From CAYMCO01 sp964388955 (GTDB lineage Bacteria > Chloroflexota > Anaerolineae > Anaerolineales > E44-bin32), in NCBI GenBank assembly GCA_964388955.1, contig CAYMCO010000021.1, positions 26,040 to 90,039 of the forward strand: a DNA stretch of 64,000 bases, read 5' to 3'. The position numbers and the translations under genes were made by a program. How positions within the stretch are numbered: the first letter of the stretch is position 1; each line of letters begins with the position of its first letter. Under the pieces are notes generated by a model. The model was not told where the DNA came from and ran no database searches. It saw only the letters and a program-made list of their open reading frames with translations. Of this stretch, positions 9,736 to 18,088 are shown in pieces.

Positions 9736-10254
9736 TCATTCTCCTCTTTGTCGATCTTCCTTCATCTTCCGGAGACGCGCTCGCGTGTAGTTCTTGAGGC
9801 CGCCGGCATCCATGATCGTGACCACGTTCTGCGGGAACGGTGGGAAATGGAAGATCCCGGCCTCGGAGCGGATCTCCCCGGCTTCCAAGTCGATTTCCAC
9901 CACCTCGCCATCCTCGATCGCTTCCACCGCCGGCGGGCAGATCACCGCCGGGAGAGCGTTGTTGATGCAATTTCGCCCGAAGATGCGGGCGATAGATTTG
10001 GCCACAATGGCGCTCACCCCGGCTTCTTTGAGACAGACCACCGCCTGCTCGCGTGAACTGCCCTGGCCCCAATTCCTGCCAGCCACGATGATGTCCCCGG
10101 GCTGCACCTGTCCTGCGAAGTCCGGGTCCAGATCCTCCAGCGCATGGGGCGCCATCTCCTTCGGGTCGCTTATCGTGTAAGTGTATTTGCCGGGGAAGAT
10201 CACATCGGTGTTGACGTCATCGCCATATTTCCAGACACGTCCTTTCGTTGTCAT
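9736..10254 (-). CDS. Aconitase/isopropylmalate isomerase-like small subunit
   Basis: A 172-residue LeuD-like swivel-domain subunit. N-terminal DDVNTDVIFPGKY and the central AGRNWGQGSSREQAV motif (the substrate-binding GSSRE loop) identify it. It should pair with the large subunit encoded just upstream to make a 3-isopropylmalate, homoaconitate or aconitate-type hydro-lyase. The ATG at 10254 has GGAGG 6 bases upstream and is preferred to the longer open frame (to 10341). The 119-base spacer from the large-subunit gene is the largest gap inside the operon. Confidence 0.87.
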   Translation of the reverse strand: MTTKGRVWKYGDDVNTDVIFPGKYTYTISDPKEMAPHALEDLDPDFAGQVQPGDIIVAGRNWGQGSSREQAVVCLKEAGVSAIVAKSIARIFGRNCINNALPAVICPPAVEAIEDGEVVEIDLEAGEIRSEAGIFHFPPFPQNVVTIMDAGGLKNYTRARLRKMKEDRQRGE

Positions 10255-10373
10255 CTCAGCCTCCGATCCGGGCGGCGGCCCGGCGATCGCCTCTCCCCTC
10301 GGACGGGCGCAGCATGCACCGGCATCAAGCTGACCCGACATGAGTACGGCCCCCTCAAAGCGTCAGGACCTTC

Positions 10374-11627
10374 TCACAAATCCTCTGGCCCGGCGATCTC
10401 TCCCGCCACAGCCGAGGCGGCGACCACCGCCGGATTCGCTAGGTAGATCTCGCTCTCGGGCGTCCCCATCCTCCCCTTGAAATTGCGGTTGGCGCTGCTG
10501 ATGGTGACTTCCCCCACCGCAGGCACCCCCATATGATTCCCCATGCACGGCCCACAACCCGGGCTGAGCACCGCCGCGCCCGCCTCCACGAATGTCCGAA
10601 TGTATCCCTCCCGCAGCGCGGCTAGATAGACCTGCGAGGAAGCAGGTATGACAACCATGCGTGTGCCGCGAGCCAGGACCCTGCCCTCCAGCACCTCCGC
10701 CGCCATGGCCAGGTCCTCCAGACGGCCGTTCGTGCACGTTCCCAGGAATGCCTGGTCCACCTTGATCCCGCTAAGCTCGCTGAGCGGGGCCACGTTGTCC
10801 ACTCGGTGCGGCATCGCCAGCATGGGTTCGATGGTATCGCCCTCGTAGGTCTCAATCTGGGAATAGGAGGCCTCGTCATCCGGATAGATGGGATCATAGG
10901 AGCGTTTTGCCCGCCCTTCCAGATAGTCGAACGTCTTTTCATCCGGCGGCAGATAGCAGTTCTTTGCCCCCATCTCGGCCATCATGTTTGCCAGAACTGC
11001 CCGCCCCCCCAAGCTCATAGCTCGAATGGCCTCTCCATCCCACTCCACCGACAGCCCCAGCGCGCCATCCGCCCCGAGATCGCCAATCACATGCAGGGCC
11101 AAGTCCTTGCTCGTGACACCGGGCTTGAGGGCGCCGCGCACCTCAATCTTCACGGTCTCCGGCACGCGCAGCCAGAGCTCCCCGAGCGCCCATACGCTGG
11201 CCATCTCGGTGCGGCCGATTCCGGCGGCGAACGCGCCCATGGATCCTGCATGCAGGGTGTGCGAATCCGAGCCCAGAACCAGTTCGCCTGGAAGCGCCAG
11301 CCCCTCCTCCACCAGCACCTGGTGGCAGACCCCTCGCCCCACATCGTAGAAATAAAGCAGGCCTTGATCGCGCACGAAATCCCGGATCATCCGGTGGTTC
11401 TCAGCGTGGGTTGTGGTTGGGGCGGGCGTGGCATGATCGAGGATAACGACATTCATGCTCGGGTCAAACACCCGTTCGCCGCCCATTTCCTTGAACAGCC
11501 CGTAGATGGGCGCCGTGTTGTCGTGCGACAGGGCCACGTCGGGGGTGACGACCACGATTTGCCCCACCGTCACCTCCGACAGCCCGGCCTTGCGCGCCAG
11601 AGCCTTCTGTGCAAATGTCTGCGACAT
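10374..11627 (-). CDS. Aconitase/isopropylmalate isomerase-like large subunit
   Basis: A 417-residue LeuC-type catalytic subunit. The three [4Fe-4S] ligands are visible: Cys in FLGTCTNGR and the pair in SPGCGPCMG. GSDSHTLHAGSMGAFAAGIG is the other conserved family motif. It would dehydrate and rehydrate a hydroxy di- or tricarboxylate (isopropylmalate, homocitrate, citrate or methylcitrate); the archaeal-type split LeuC/LeuD architecture is common for homoaconitases and broad isomerases. The ATG at 11627 has AGGAGG 8 bases upstream. It follows the HD-domain gene by 16 bases. Confidence 0.87.
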   Translation of the reverse strand: MSQTFAQKALARKAGLSEVTVGQIVVVTPDVALSHDNTAPIYGLFKEMGGERVFDPSMNVVILDHATPAPTTTHAENHRMIRDFVRDQGLLYFYDVGRGVCHQVLVEEGLALPGELVLGSDSHTLHAGSMGAFAAGIGRTEMASVWALGELWLRVPETVKIEVRGALKPGVTSKDLALHVIGDLGADGALGLSVEWDGEAIRAMSLGGRAVLANMMAEMGAKNCYLPPDEKTFDYLEGRAKRSYDPIYPDDEASYSQIETYEGDTIEPMLAMPHRVDNVAPLSELSGIKVDQAFLGTCTNGRLEDLAMAAEVLEGRVLARGTRMVVIPASSQVYLAALREGYIRTFVEAGAAVLSPGCGPCMGNHMGVPAVGEVTISSANRNFKGRMGTPESEIYLANPAVVAASAVAGEIAGPEDL

Positions 11628-11643
11628 ACCCGGCCTCCTGCCG

Positions 11644-12174
11644 CTACCGCTTGGAGAGCTCGAAATCAGTGAAATCGGCGTGGTGAAAAATGACGGATTC
11701 TGGCCGACGTCTGAACTTGTCGCCCTCCCATGAATGGGTGGCGATGACATGCATCACAGCGGGCGGGATGCCATGCTTGAAGCACAGGCCGACGCCGGTG
11801 AAGGGGTGGCGAAGGAAGTTGTACATCTCCGCCCACTCATACTCCTCTTCCCCTTCGCGGAACTCGATCAGCTTCCCCACATCCGCCAGCAACGCCCCCG
11901 CGACCAGTGTATCGCGATCGATGACATACAGATCCCCGTAGGCCTCCTGCAGCACTGCCTGCATCGCCATGCACAGCCGGCATACCGTGCGCACATGCTG
12001 CGGGAAGGTCACCGCGACATCCTCCGCCAGCAGTGTGAAGGGCATGCGCTCAAGATCCGTGACTTCCCACCCGCCGCGCTCCAGGGCCTCCGCCCATACC
12101 GCCAGTGCCCGCTGGCGCAGATCCGCATCGTGGATCTCATCAAACTCAGGGATCAGCTCGGTGAGTGTCTTCAT
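11644..12174 (-). CDS. HD-domain-like protein with degenerate metal site
   Basis: A 176-residue helical protein resembling HD-superfamily phosphohydrolases. The expected metal ligands can be partly traced: His in FPQHVRTVCRL, then GALLADVGK in the place of the classic LLHDVGK, then RHPFTGVGL and IATHS. The defining His of the HD dyad is therefore Ala while the Asp is kept, so hydrolytic activity may be altered or lost. It starts 3 bases after the citryl-CoA-lyase-like gene and lies inside the operon, suggesting a dedicated accessory or regulatory role. No specific function is known to me. Confidence 0.7.
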   Translation of the reverse strand: MKTLTELIPEFDEIHDADLRQRALAVWAEALERGGWEVTDLERMPFTLLAEDVAVTFPQHVRTVCRLCMAMQAVLQEAYGDLYVIDRDTLVAGALLADVGKLIEFREGEEEYEWAEMYNFLRHPFTGVGLCFKHGIPPAVMHVIATHSWEGDKFRRRPESVIFHHADFTDFELSKR

Positions 12175-12177
12175 GGG

Positions 12178-12957
12178 CTATCTCTCCAGATCGCGCGCCG
12201 CGGGGCCATCATACACATGCTGATCGGGATTCACCCGCCGCATCGGCCGCTCGCGGGTCATCTCTTCGTGGACGTGCGCCACCAGCCCGGGAAGGCGCGC
12301 CATAATGAAGAAGGCGTTCGCCATTGCGGGTGGGAACTCGAGGTCCAGCAGCAAGGCGGCGATGGCGCCGTCCACATTGATGGGCAGTGACTTTCCCTGG
12401 CGCGCAAGCCCGGCGGCCAGTCCGCGCATGGCCGCTATCCCCTGCCCCGCCACACCTGATTCCTGTGCGAGCTGGAACAGGCGGCCTGTGCGCGGGTCAT
12501 CGCTGTGGATGCGATGTCCCAATCCCGGCACACGCCGCCCTTCCGATCGGTACTCCGCCAGCAAATCTTCCACCGCCTCTTCCAGAGAGGCCCCCCGGCT
12601 TTCGCGCCGCTTCGCGATCTCCAGCAGGGCTCCCATGCAGCCTTCGATGGCACCACCATGGAAGCGGTTGATGCTGAGCACACCGGCCGCCACGGCTGCA
12701 TTCAGCGGCGCGCCAGTGGAGGCGGCTGTGCGCGCAGCTACCACAGAAGGCGGCGTGGCCCCATGGTCTATAGAGGAAACCAGAATGGCGTCAACCAGCC
12801 TCCCCACGGGTTCTGAAGGCAGTTCGCCCCGCAGAGTCAAGTAAATCGCCTCACCGAAGCTGATCCGGCCCATCAGTTCATCGATGCGGTATCCGCGCAG
12901 CCGGACCTCATTCGGCTTGATCTCCGTGATCGCTGTCTTCCATCGGGCCTCGCTCAC
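12178..12957 (-). CDS. Citryl-CoA lyase-like protein (citrate synthase fold)
   Basis: A 259-residue short citrate-synthase-fold protein, the size of citryl-CoA lyase from the two-step citrate cleavage system of Hydrogenobacter. The citrate synthase catalytic triad is kept: His near 100 in FHGGAIEG, His near 148 in GLGHRIHSDDPR and Asp near 196 in INVDGAIA. It should cleave a citryl-CoA-like thioester to acetyl-CoA (or propionyl-CoA) and a 2-oxo acid. The start is a GTG at 12957 forming a GTGA overlap with the stop of the SucD-like gene; the longer open frame to 13422 runs antisense-free through that gene and is not credible. Which hydroxyacyl-CoA it takes is open. Confidence 0.82.
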   Translation of the reverse strand: MSEARWKTAITEIKPNEVRLRGYRIDELMGRISFGEAIYLTLRGELPSEPVGRLVDAILVSSIDHGATPPSVVAARTAASTGAPLNAAVAAGVLSINRFHGGAIEGCMGALLEIAKRRESRGASLEEAVEDLLAEYRSEGRRVPGLGHRIHSDDPRTGRLFQLAQESGVAGQGIAAMRGLAAGLARQGKSLPINVDGAIAALLLDLEFPPAMANAFFIMARLPGLVAHVHEEMTRERPMRRVNPDQHVYDGPAARDLER

Positions 12958-13865
12958 CGCAGTATTCCTTTCTTCTCTAGCACAGCCCTGGCTTTGATTG
13001 GGAGCTCCCCGAACTCCTCCACCACCGTCACCCCGGCCTCTCGGAGCCGGCTGACCTTTCCCTCGTGTGTGCCTCGGCCCCCTTCGATGATCGCGCCCGC
13101 ATGACTGAAGCGAGTTCCGCTCTTGGCGGCCTTTCCACCGATGAAGGCGACAATCGGCTTGGTCACCTTTCCCGCTTCGACCAGGTCCGCCAGCCGCTCC
13201 TCCTGGCTGCCCCCGATTTCCCCGAAGACGACCATCGCCTCGGTCTCCGGATCCGCCTGGAATAGCGTTGCGATCTCCGGTATGGGGGTCCCCACCACCA
13301 CGTCCCCTCCGACATGCACCAAGGTGGTCGCCCCTATGCCCTGCTTGCCCAGATAGTAGGTCATGGATGAGGTGATGCCTCCGGAGCGGGAGATCACCCC
13401 CACCGGCCCCGGCCGGAACCATTCCCGCGCGGTCTCCGCCCTACCCCCGATCATCCCAACTACGGCTTTTCCGGGGCTCAGGACGCCGAGGGTGTTGGGT
13501 CCAATGAAGCGGGTGCCCCTCCGTTTAGCCGCCTCTGCGATCGTGAGCACATCGTGGATGGGCACCCGGTCGGGAACGATCACCAAGAGTGCCACTCCCG
13601 CCTCGATGGCCTCCAGCGCGGCGCCTTTTACCAGTGGGGCGGGCACAAAGATCACACTCACATCCAGCGGCCCGACCTCTTCCCAGGCTTCCTTCACGGT
13701 GTCATACACGGGCACGCCGTCCACCTCTTCGCCGCGCTTGCCCGGTGTCACGCCGGCCACCACACGCGTCCCATACCGGACCATCAATTTCGCACGCGCC
13801 CGGCCCTCCCGACCCGTGAGGCCCTGGACGAGGACCTTCTTCTCTTGATCGATGAGAATGGACAT
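12954..13865 (-). CDS. SucD-like acyl-CoA ligase alpha subunit
   Basis: A 303-residue protein with the succinyl-CoA synthetase alpha architecture: an N-terminal CoA-binding Rossmann domain (VQGLTGREGRARAKLM, then GVTPGKRG) and a ligase domain with the phosphohistidine loop SGTRFSHAGAIIEGGRGT. It is also the expected form of the small subunit of citryl-CoA synthetase (CcsB). Its ATG overlaps the stop codon of the SucC-like gene by one base (TAATG), so the two subunits are translationally coupled. It should pass phosphate from ATP to a carboxylate and then form the CoA thioester. Confidence 0.85.
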   Translation of the reverse strand: MSILIDQEKKVLVQGLTGREGRARAKLMVRYGTRVVAGVTPGKRGEEVDGVPVYDTVKEAWEEVGPLDVSVIFVPAPLVKGAALEAIEAGVALLVIVPDRVPIHDVLTIAEAAKRRGTRFIGPNTLGVLSPGKAVVGMIGGRAETAREWFRPGPVGVISRSGGITSSMTYYLGKQGIGATTLVHVGGDVVVGTPIPEIATLFQADPETEAMVVFGEIGGSQEERLADLVEAGKVTKPIVAFIGGKAAKSGTRFSHAGAIIEGGRGTHEGKVSRLREAGVTVVEEFGELPIKARAVLEKKGILR

Positions 13866-15436
13866 TAGCCCTCTTCCGTTCGTTCTGGCATGTCGTTTGC
13901 CGCGCGATACTCGTCGAGGCCCTCGATGGGCAACAGGACTCGCCCCCCCTTGTGGCCTTCAAAATAGCACTCGATTTCGCAGGCCAGGCATTCGCGGCAG
14001 CCCCCCTTCCTCGCCTCCTCCTGGGTGATATTCAGGAGCGGCACGCCCTCCTCCAGCGATAGAATCCGGGGCACACAAGTATCCACGCAAATCTTGCTTT
14101 CGCAATTCTGGCAGAGCGCATGGTCCAGGATCACCTTCCCACCCGTCACCGTCTCGAATGCATAGGGCTGCAAAGGCGGCTCGCGCTCAAGCCCCGGCGG
14201 GCCCTCCTCAGGAGGCACATGTTCCCGAATCAGCGCATCCAGCCGGGCCGCACAGAAGTCGGGGGTGTCATCCTTCCCGTATCCCTCCACCGGCGCCGGG
14301 ATCTCCGGCCGGGCGCGCTCCAGGATGGCGATGGCTCGCTCCTCGGCGTTGCCGCCCAATCGGATCACCGCGGGCGCGGTCAGGGGCGCTTCCATGAAGG
14401 CCTTCACCAAGCCGCGAGCGCTGTGAAATTGCTCCTGAGAGGCCACCCCGGAGCCGGAAGCGAAGTACCCGTCCAAGCCCGGCTGACTGAGGATGATCCT
14501 AGCCGCACGATAGACCTTGGAGGCCGGGGGGTTGCCGCTGGTATCCACAAAATCGGCCATCCGGTACCCGCGATTCAGGATCGCGTCCATGCTCATCATG
14601 GAGCCGCCGCCCCCCGCCCCGTGAAAGCCGATCACGCCATCCCCTCTGGAAAAACCACTTTCCAACTGGATGAAGTAGAAGGTGCCGCGGTAGTCCCCCG
14701 ATTCGACCTTCCAGGCGATCTTTTCCAATTCTGTTGGCGGGCGGTCAAACTCACGGGCGATCTCGATCCCCAAGCCAGGATGACGGTAGACGCCGTAATC
14801 ATCAACGGTGATCCGGCAGTCCGCGGCCACGATCTCCCCTTCCTTCGTGAGAACCAGGGGGTTGATCTCCGCCGCCCGTGCATCACAGGTTCGGGCTAGC
14901 GAATACAGCTTGGTGAGGGCATCCCCGAGCCGCATCTGCAGTTTGCCGTGCACCCCCGTCCGCCGCACCAGATCGCGCGCCTGATAGTCTGCCAGGCCGG
15001 ATTGAACGCTGACCGGGATGCGCGCCACGGCGTCCGGGTGCTCTCGTGCGATCCCCTCGATACCCGTGCCTCCCATCCGGCTGAAAATCATCACCGGCGC
15101 CTGTTCAATGTCATCGATGATGAAGCCTGCGTAGAACTCATCCGCAATTTCAAGGCGCTCTTCCACGAGCACGGATTCGACGGCCACACCTGAGATTTCC
15201 ATGCCCAAGATCTCGGCCGCAAGCCCCTCGGCCCCCTCCGGATCTTGGGCGAAGCGGATGGCCCCCAGCTCCGCCCGGCCGGTCGTCCACGCCTGCGCCT
15301 TGATCACGCTCGGCAGGTTGAGCCGCTCGGCGATCCCCCGCGCCTCCCCCGGCGAGCGGGCAAGTGCGCCTTCCGGGATCCGAATTCCCCACTCTTTGAG
15401 CAGAGCCTTGCCCTGATGTTCATGCAAGCGAGCCAT
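13865..15436 (-). CDS. SucC-like ATP-grasp CoA ligase beta subunit with C-terminal Fe-S domain
   Basis: A 523-residue protein, well above the roughly 390 residues of ordinary SucC. The first ~400 residues are ATP-grasp plus ligase domain (LHEHQGKALLKEWGI at the start, GFHGAGGGGSMMSMD near the middle, IRLGGNAEE later). The extra C-terminal ~90 residues hold two cysteine clusters: CQNCESKICVDTC, then CRECLACEIEC, the pattern of a ferredoxin-like Fe-S module. It probably forms the large subunit of a citryl-CoA-synthetase-like enzyme with the next gene. It is the first gene of the operon; GAGGGG precedes the ATG. Confidence 0.83.
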   Translation of the reverse strand: MARLHEHQGKALLKEWGIRIPEGALARSPGEARGIAERLNLPSVIKAQAWTTGRAELGAIRFAQDPEGAEGLAAEILGMEISGVAVESVLVEERLEIADEFYAGFIIDDIEQAPVMIFSRMGGTGIEGIAREHPDAVARIPVSVQSGLADYQARDLVRRTGVHGKLQMRLGDALTKLYSLARTCDARAAEINPLVLTKEGEIVAADCRITVDDYGVYRHPGLGIEIAREFDRPPTELEKIAWKVESGDYRGTFYFIQLESGFSRGDGVIGFHGAGGGGSMMSMDAILNRGYRMADFVDTSGNPPASKVYRAARIILSQPGLDGYFASGSGVASQEQFHSARGLVKAFMEAPLTAPAVIRLGGNAEERAIAILERARPEIPAPVEGYGKDDTPDFCAARLDALIREHVPPEEGPPGLEREPPLQPYAFETVTGGKVILDHALCQNCESKICVDTCVPRILSLEEGVPLLNITQEEARKGGCRECLACEIECYFEGHKGGRVLLPIEGLDEYRAANDMPERTEEG

Positions 15437-15839
15437 TTATCCACCCCTCGATCATCTATTTCCAAGCGACCACCGTGCCACCCCAACATAGACGACGGGA
15501 GATTTCCCGCCGCCACATGCGACTAGCGTTGGCCGGGTAGGGCCGGCTTCGAGTGGTTCGCTTGCTCCGCCCCAGATTGAGCAGGCTAATTGGTCAGACA
15601 AGGCTCAACCCGGTCCTTAGATTGCATCCACACGAGGTGGACATCGTGACATCTCCACCCATTCGCAATACTCTCAAGTGAGCCACCTCGTGCCCCATGG
15701 GCATTTTAGCCCACAAGGCAGTATTCGCCCAATTCGATAGCTGCCCACCTCGCCAACGGCGGGCTGCCCTCGTATATATTCGCGATTCGAGTCCGAATTG
15801 GTCGGGGCAGAAGTCACATGGGGGTCAAGGCCGCGGCCG
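15437..15839. other. Intergenic region upstream of the carboxylate operon, with inverted repeats
   Basis: About 400 bases without a credible gene. It separates the end of prs from the start of the nine-gene operon, both on the minus strand, so it should hold the operon promoter. I could not pick a convincing -35/-10 pair. A perfect 10-base inverted repeat is present: CACGAGGTGG at 15631-15640 and CCACCTCGTG at 15683-15692. A small hairpin, TGGGC (15698-15702) with GCCCA (15709-15713), lies next to it. These are candidate operator or processing sites. Confidence 0.5.
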
Positions 15840-16799
15840 TCACTCGTTAAAGAGCTCGCCCACCGACCGGCCTTCGTGCGCTCTCAGAATGACCTCTGCC
15901 AGCAGCGGGGCCACCGAAAGGATGGTCATATTGGGAAGTTGCTTTTCCGGGGGAATGGCAACCGTGTTCGTGGTCACGATCTCCTTGACGGGCATCTGCC
16001 GCAGCCGCTCAACCGCTGGCGGCACCATGAGGCCGTGGGCGAATGAAAGGTAGATATCTCCGACATCATGTGCCTTCAGGATCTGCACCGCCTCCGTCAT
16101 GGATCCGCCCGTAAGCACCTCGTCATCGACCAGGATCACGTCCTTTCCGTCCACATCGCCGATGACACCGGTCGCCATGGCGCGCGGATCGTCCCCCACG
16201 CGGCGCTTTTCCACAAATGCCAGCGGCACGTTCAGCTTCTCGGCAAAGTTCCGGCCCTTCTTGGCGAATCCGAGATCGGCGGTGGCCACGACGACATTCT
16301 CGGTGTCCATGAGCATGAAATGGTCGCTCAAGATGTGGAAGGCGGTCAGTACGTCCCCCGGGATGGAGAAGAAGCCCTGGATCTGGCCGGCGTGCAGATC
16401 GATGGTCATATAGCGGTCCGCACCGGCCACTTCGATCATGTCCGCTACCAGCCGGGCGGTGATCGGCACACGGGGCTGATCCTTCTTGTCGGAGCGCGCA
16501 TATCCCATGTAGGGGAAGACGGCGGTGATTCGCCCTGCCGAGTCCCGCTTCAGGGTATCGATCATGATCAGCATTTCCATCAGGGAGCGGTGGACATCCG
16601 GGGCCATCGTCTGGATGAGGTACACGTCCTGACCCCGCACGCTTCCCGAGAGTCGGATGAATAGATTTTCGTTGGGAAACTGCACCAGATCGTAGTCACT
16701 CAGGGGGACGCGCAGATAGTCGCTGATCTCCCTTGCCAGCCCCTCGCTCCCCGAACCCGCAAACAACTGGATATCACCGTATCCGTACATGCTGCCCAT
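15840..16799 (-). CDS. prs: Ribose-phosphate pyrophosphokinase
   Basis: A 319-residue PRPP synthetase that transfers pyrophosphate from ATP to ribose 5-phosphate for nucleotide, histidine and tryptophan synthesis. Visible signatures: FPNENLFIRLSGSVRGQDVYLIQ at the N-terminus, DLHAGQIQGFF, the flexible-loop region KKGRNFAEK, and the PRPP-binding loop VILVDDEVLTGGSM (the usual DDIVDTGGT is varied to DDEVLTGGS). The ATG at 16799 is preceded by AAGGAA; a second ATG three codons later (16790) is possible. Cytoplasmic. Confidence 0.93.
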   Translation of the reverse strand: MGSMYGYGDIQLFAGSGSEGLAREISDYLRVPLSDYDLVQFPNENLFIRLSGSVRGQDVYLIQTMAPDVHRSLMEMLIMIDTLKRDSAGRITAVFPYMGYARSDKKDQPRVPITARLVADMIEVAGADRYMTIDLHAGQIQGFFSIPGDVLTAFHILSDHFMLMDTENVVVATADLGFAKKGRNFAEKLNVPLAFVEKRRVGDDPRAMATGVIGDVDGKDVILVDDEVLTGGSMTEAVQILKAHDVGDIYLSFAHGLMVPPAVERLRQMPVKEIVTTNTVAIPPEKQLPNMTILSVAPLLAEVILRAHEGRSVGELFNE

Positions 16800-17046
16800 C
16801 CCACTTTTTCCTTGCGTTTTGTTGCGATGCTTGTGCGTTGAGGCGGCTCCGGGAGCTCCCTGTCCCGCCAGACGTGGGTGGAGCTTCCCCACCACCTTTC
16901 GTGCGCCAGCATGCCCCCGGAGCCGCGACCCTGGCGACTTGAGGCCGCTTCAAAGGAACGAGTATGGCGGATCAACGGCGTTTAGGCAAATGCAGACCAA
17001 GCGTGTTGTTCTGCTGGATCCCAATTGCGATCGTCAGTTCGATAGG

Positions 17047-18075
17047 TCATCTGTCTTGCGATAGATGTTCCTCGGCCTGGAGAAGGGCTTGGGCCGCCTG
17101 ATAAGGTGTCATCTCGCGCGCTAGTACGCGATCGATTTGCTCGTCGAGCCGTGCCTCGTTCCCCCGGGACATAAAGCGCGCGAGCAGCCCCTCGCCCAAT
17201 AGCCGCTCGAGCCGATCCCGGATCTGGGCACGCTCTTGCTCCTGAAAGGACCCGGAGCTTTGCAGGAACGCGCGGTGCCGTGCCAACGCCCCAACCAGCG
17301 CGGGAACCCCATCTCCCTTTGTGGCCACGGTGCCCAAGACTGGGATGCTCCATATGAGTTCCGGGGGGAGCCCACCCATACCCACATCCACGTCTTTCGG
17401 CGCCCTCGGAGCGCTCATCTCGAGTGACAGACGCAGTGCCCGAAGTGTGTTCTGCGCCCCCGGGAGATCCATCTTGTTGACCACCACAATATCAGCGATC
17501 TCCAAGATCCCGGCCTTATTCGCTTGGACATCGTCCCCCAAGCCCGGAGCATCGACGACGATCGTGGTTTGCGCCGTCTTGGCGATATCCACCTCCGCTT
17601 GGCCCGCGCCCACCGTCTCGATCAAGATGACGCCAAATCCCGCTGCGTCCAGGGCGGTCACCACATCTGCCGTCGCCCTGGCGAGCCCCCCCAACTGGCC
17701 GCGCGTCGCCATACTGCGGATGAAGATCCCTGGATCTCCGGACAAATCCCGCATCCGGATCCGGTCCCCCAATATCGCTCCCCCGGTGAAGGGGCTGCTT
17801 GGATCCACCGCCACGATGGCCACGCGCGGCAATTGCCCCTCAAGAGAATCATCCTCCCCCCATCCCTGTTTGCGCAAGTGAAGGGCCAGCCGATTGACGA
17901 GGGTCGACTTCCCTGTCCCGGGGGGACCCGTCACGCCGACTCGATAAGCATTCCCGGCGTGCGTATACAAAGCTGCCAGCGCTTCTACGCCGGTGGGTTC
18001 ATCATCCTCGATGCAACTGATGACGCGAGCAAGCTGCAGTCGATCTCCGCCCAGCACCTCGGCTGCCAAATCCAT
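17047..18075 (-). CDS. meaB: MeaB/ArgK-type G3E GTPase
   Basis: A 342-residue GTPase that protects and reloads adenosylcobalamin-dependent methylmalonyl-CoA mutase. The Walker A motif GPPGTGKST is near residues 50-58, VAVDPSSPFTGGAILGDRIRM and the base-specificity motif VVNKMDLPGA follow, and the C-terminal helical dimerisation arm is present. It starts 13 bases after the B12-binding subunit gene, the usual genetic link between MeaB and mutase. Confidence 0.92.
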   Translation of the reverse strand: MDLAAEVLGGDRLQLARVISCIEDDEPTGVEALAALYTHAGNAYRVGVTGPPGTGKSTLVNRLALHLRKQGWGEDDSLEGQLPRVAIVAVDPSSPFTGGAILGDRIRMRDLSGDPGIFIRSMATRGQLGGLARATADVVTALDAAGFGVILIETVGAGQAEVDIAKTAQTTIVVDAPGLGDDVQANKAGILEIADIVVVNKMDLPGAQNTLRALRLSLEMSAPRAPKDVDVGMGGLPPELIWSIPVLGTVATKGDGVPALVGALARHRAFLQSSGSFQEQERAQIRDRLERLLGEGLLARFMSRGNEARLDEQIDRVLAREMTPYQAAQALLQAEEHLSQDR

Positions 18076-18088
18076 GTCGATTCTGGTC

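Noticed and set aside
9736..11627. LeuC/LeuD-like subunits as leucine biosynthesis genes
   Set aside because: No leuA, ilv or ordinary leuB context; the neighbours are a CoA ligase and a citryl-CoA-lyase-like protein.
12958..13422. N-terminal extension of the citryl-CoA-lyase-like frame
   Set aside because: It lies entirely within the SucD-like gene; the GTGA overlap gives the proper start and family length.
15784..15794. GATTCGAGTCC, resembling a tRNA T-loop
   Set aside because: No T stem, anticodon arm or acceptor stem can be formed around it.
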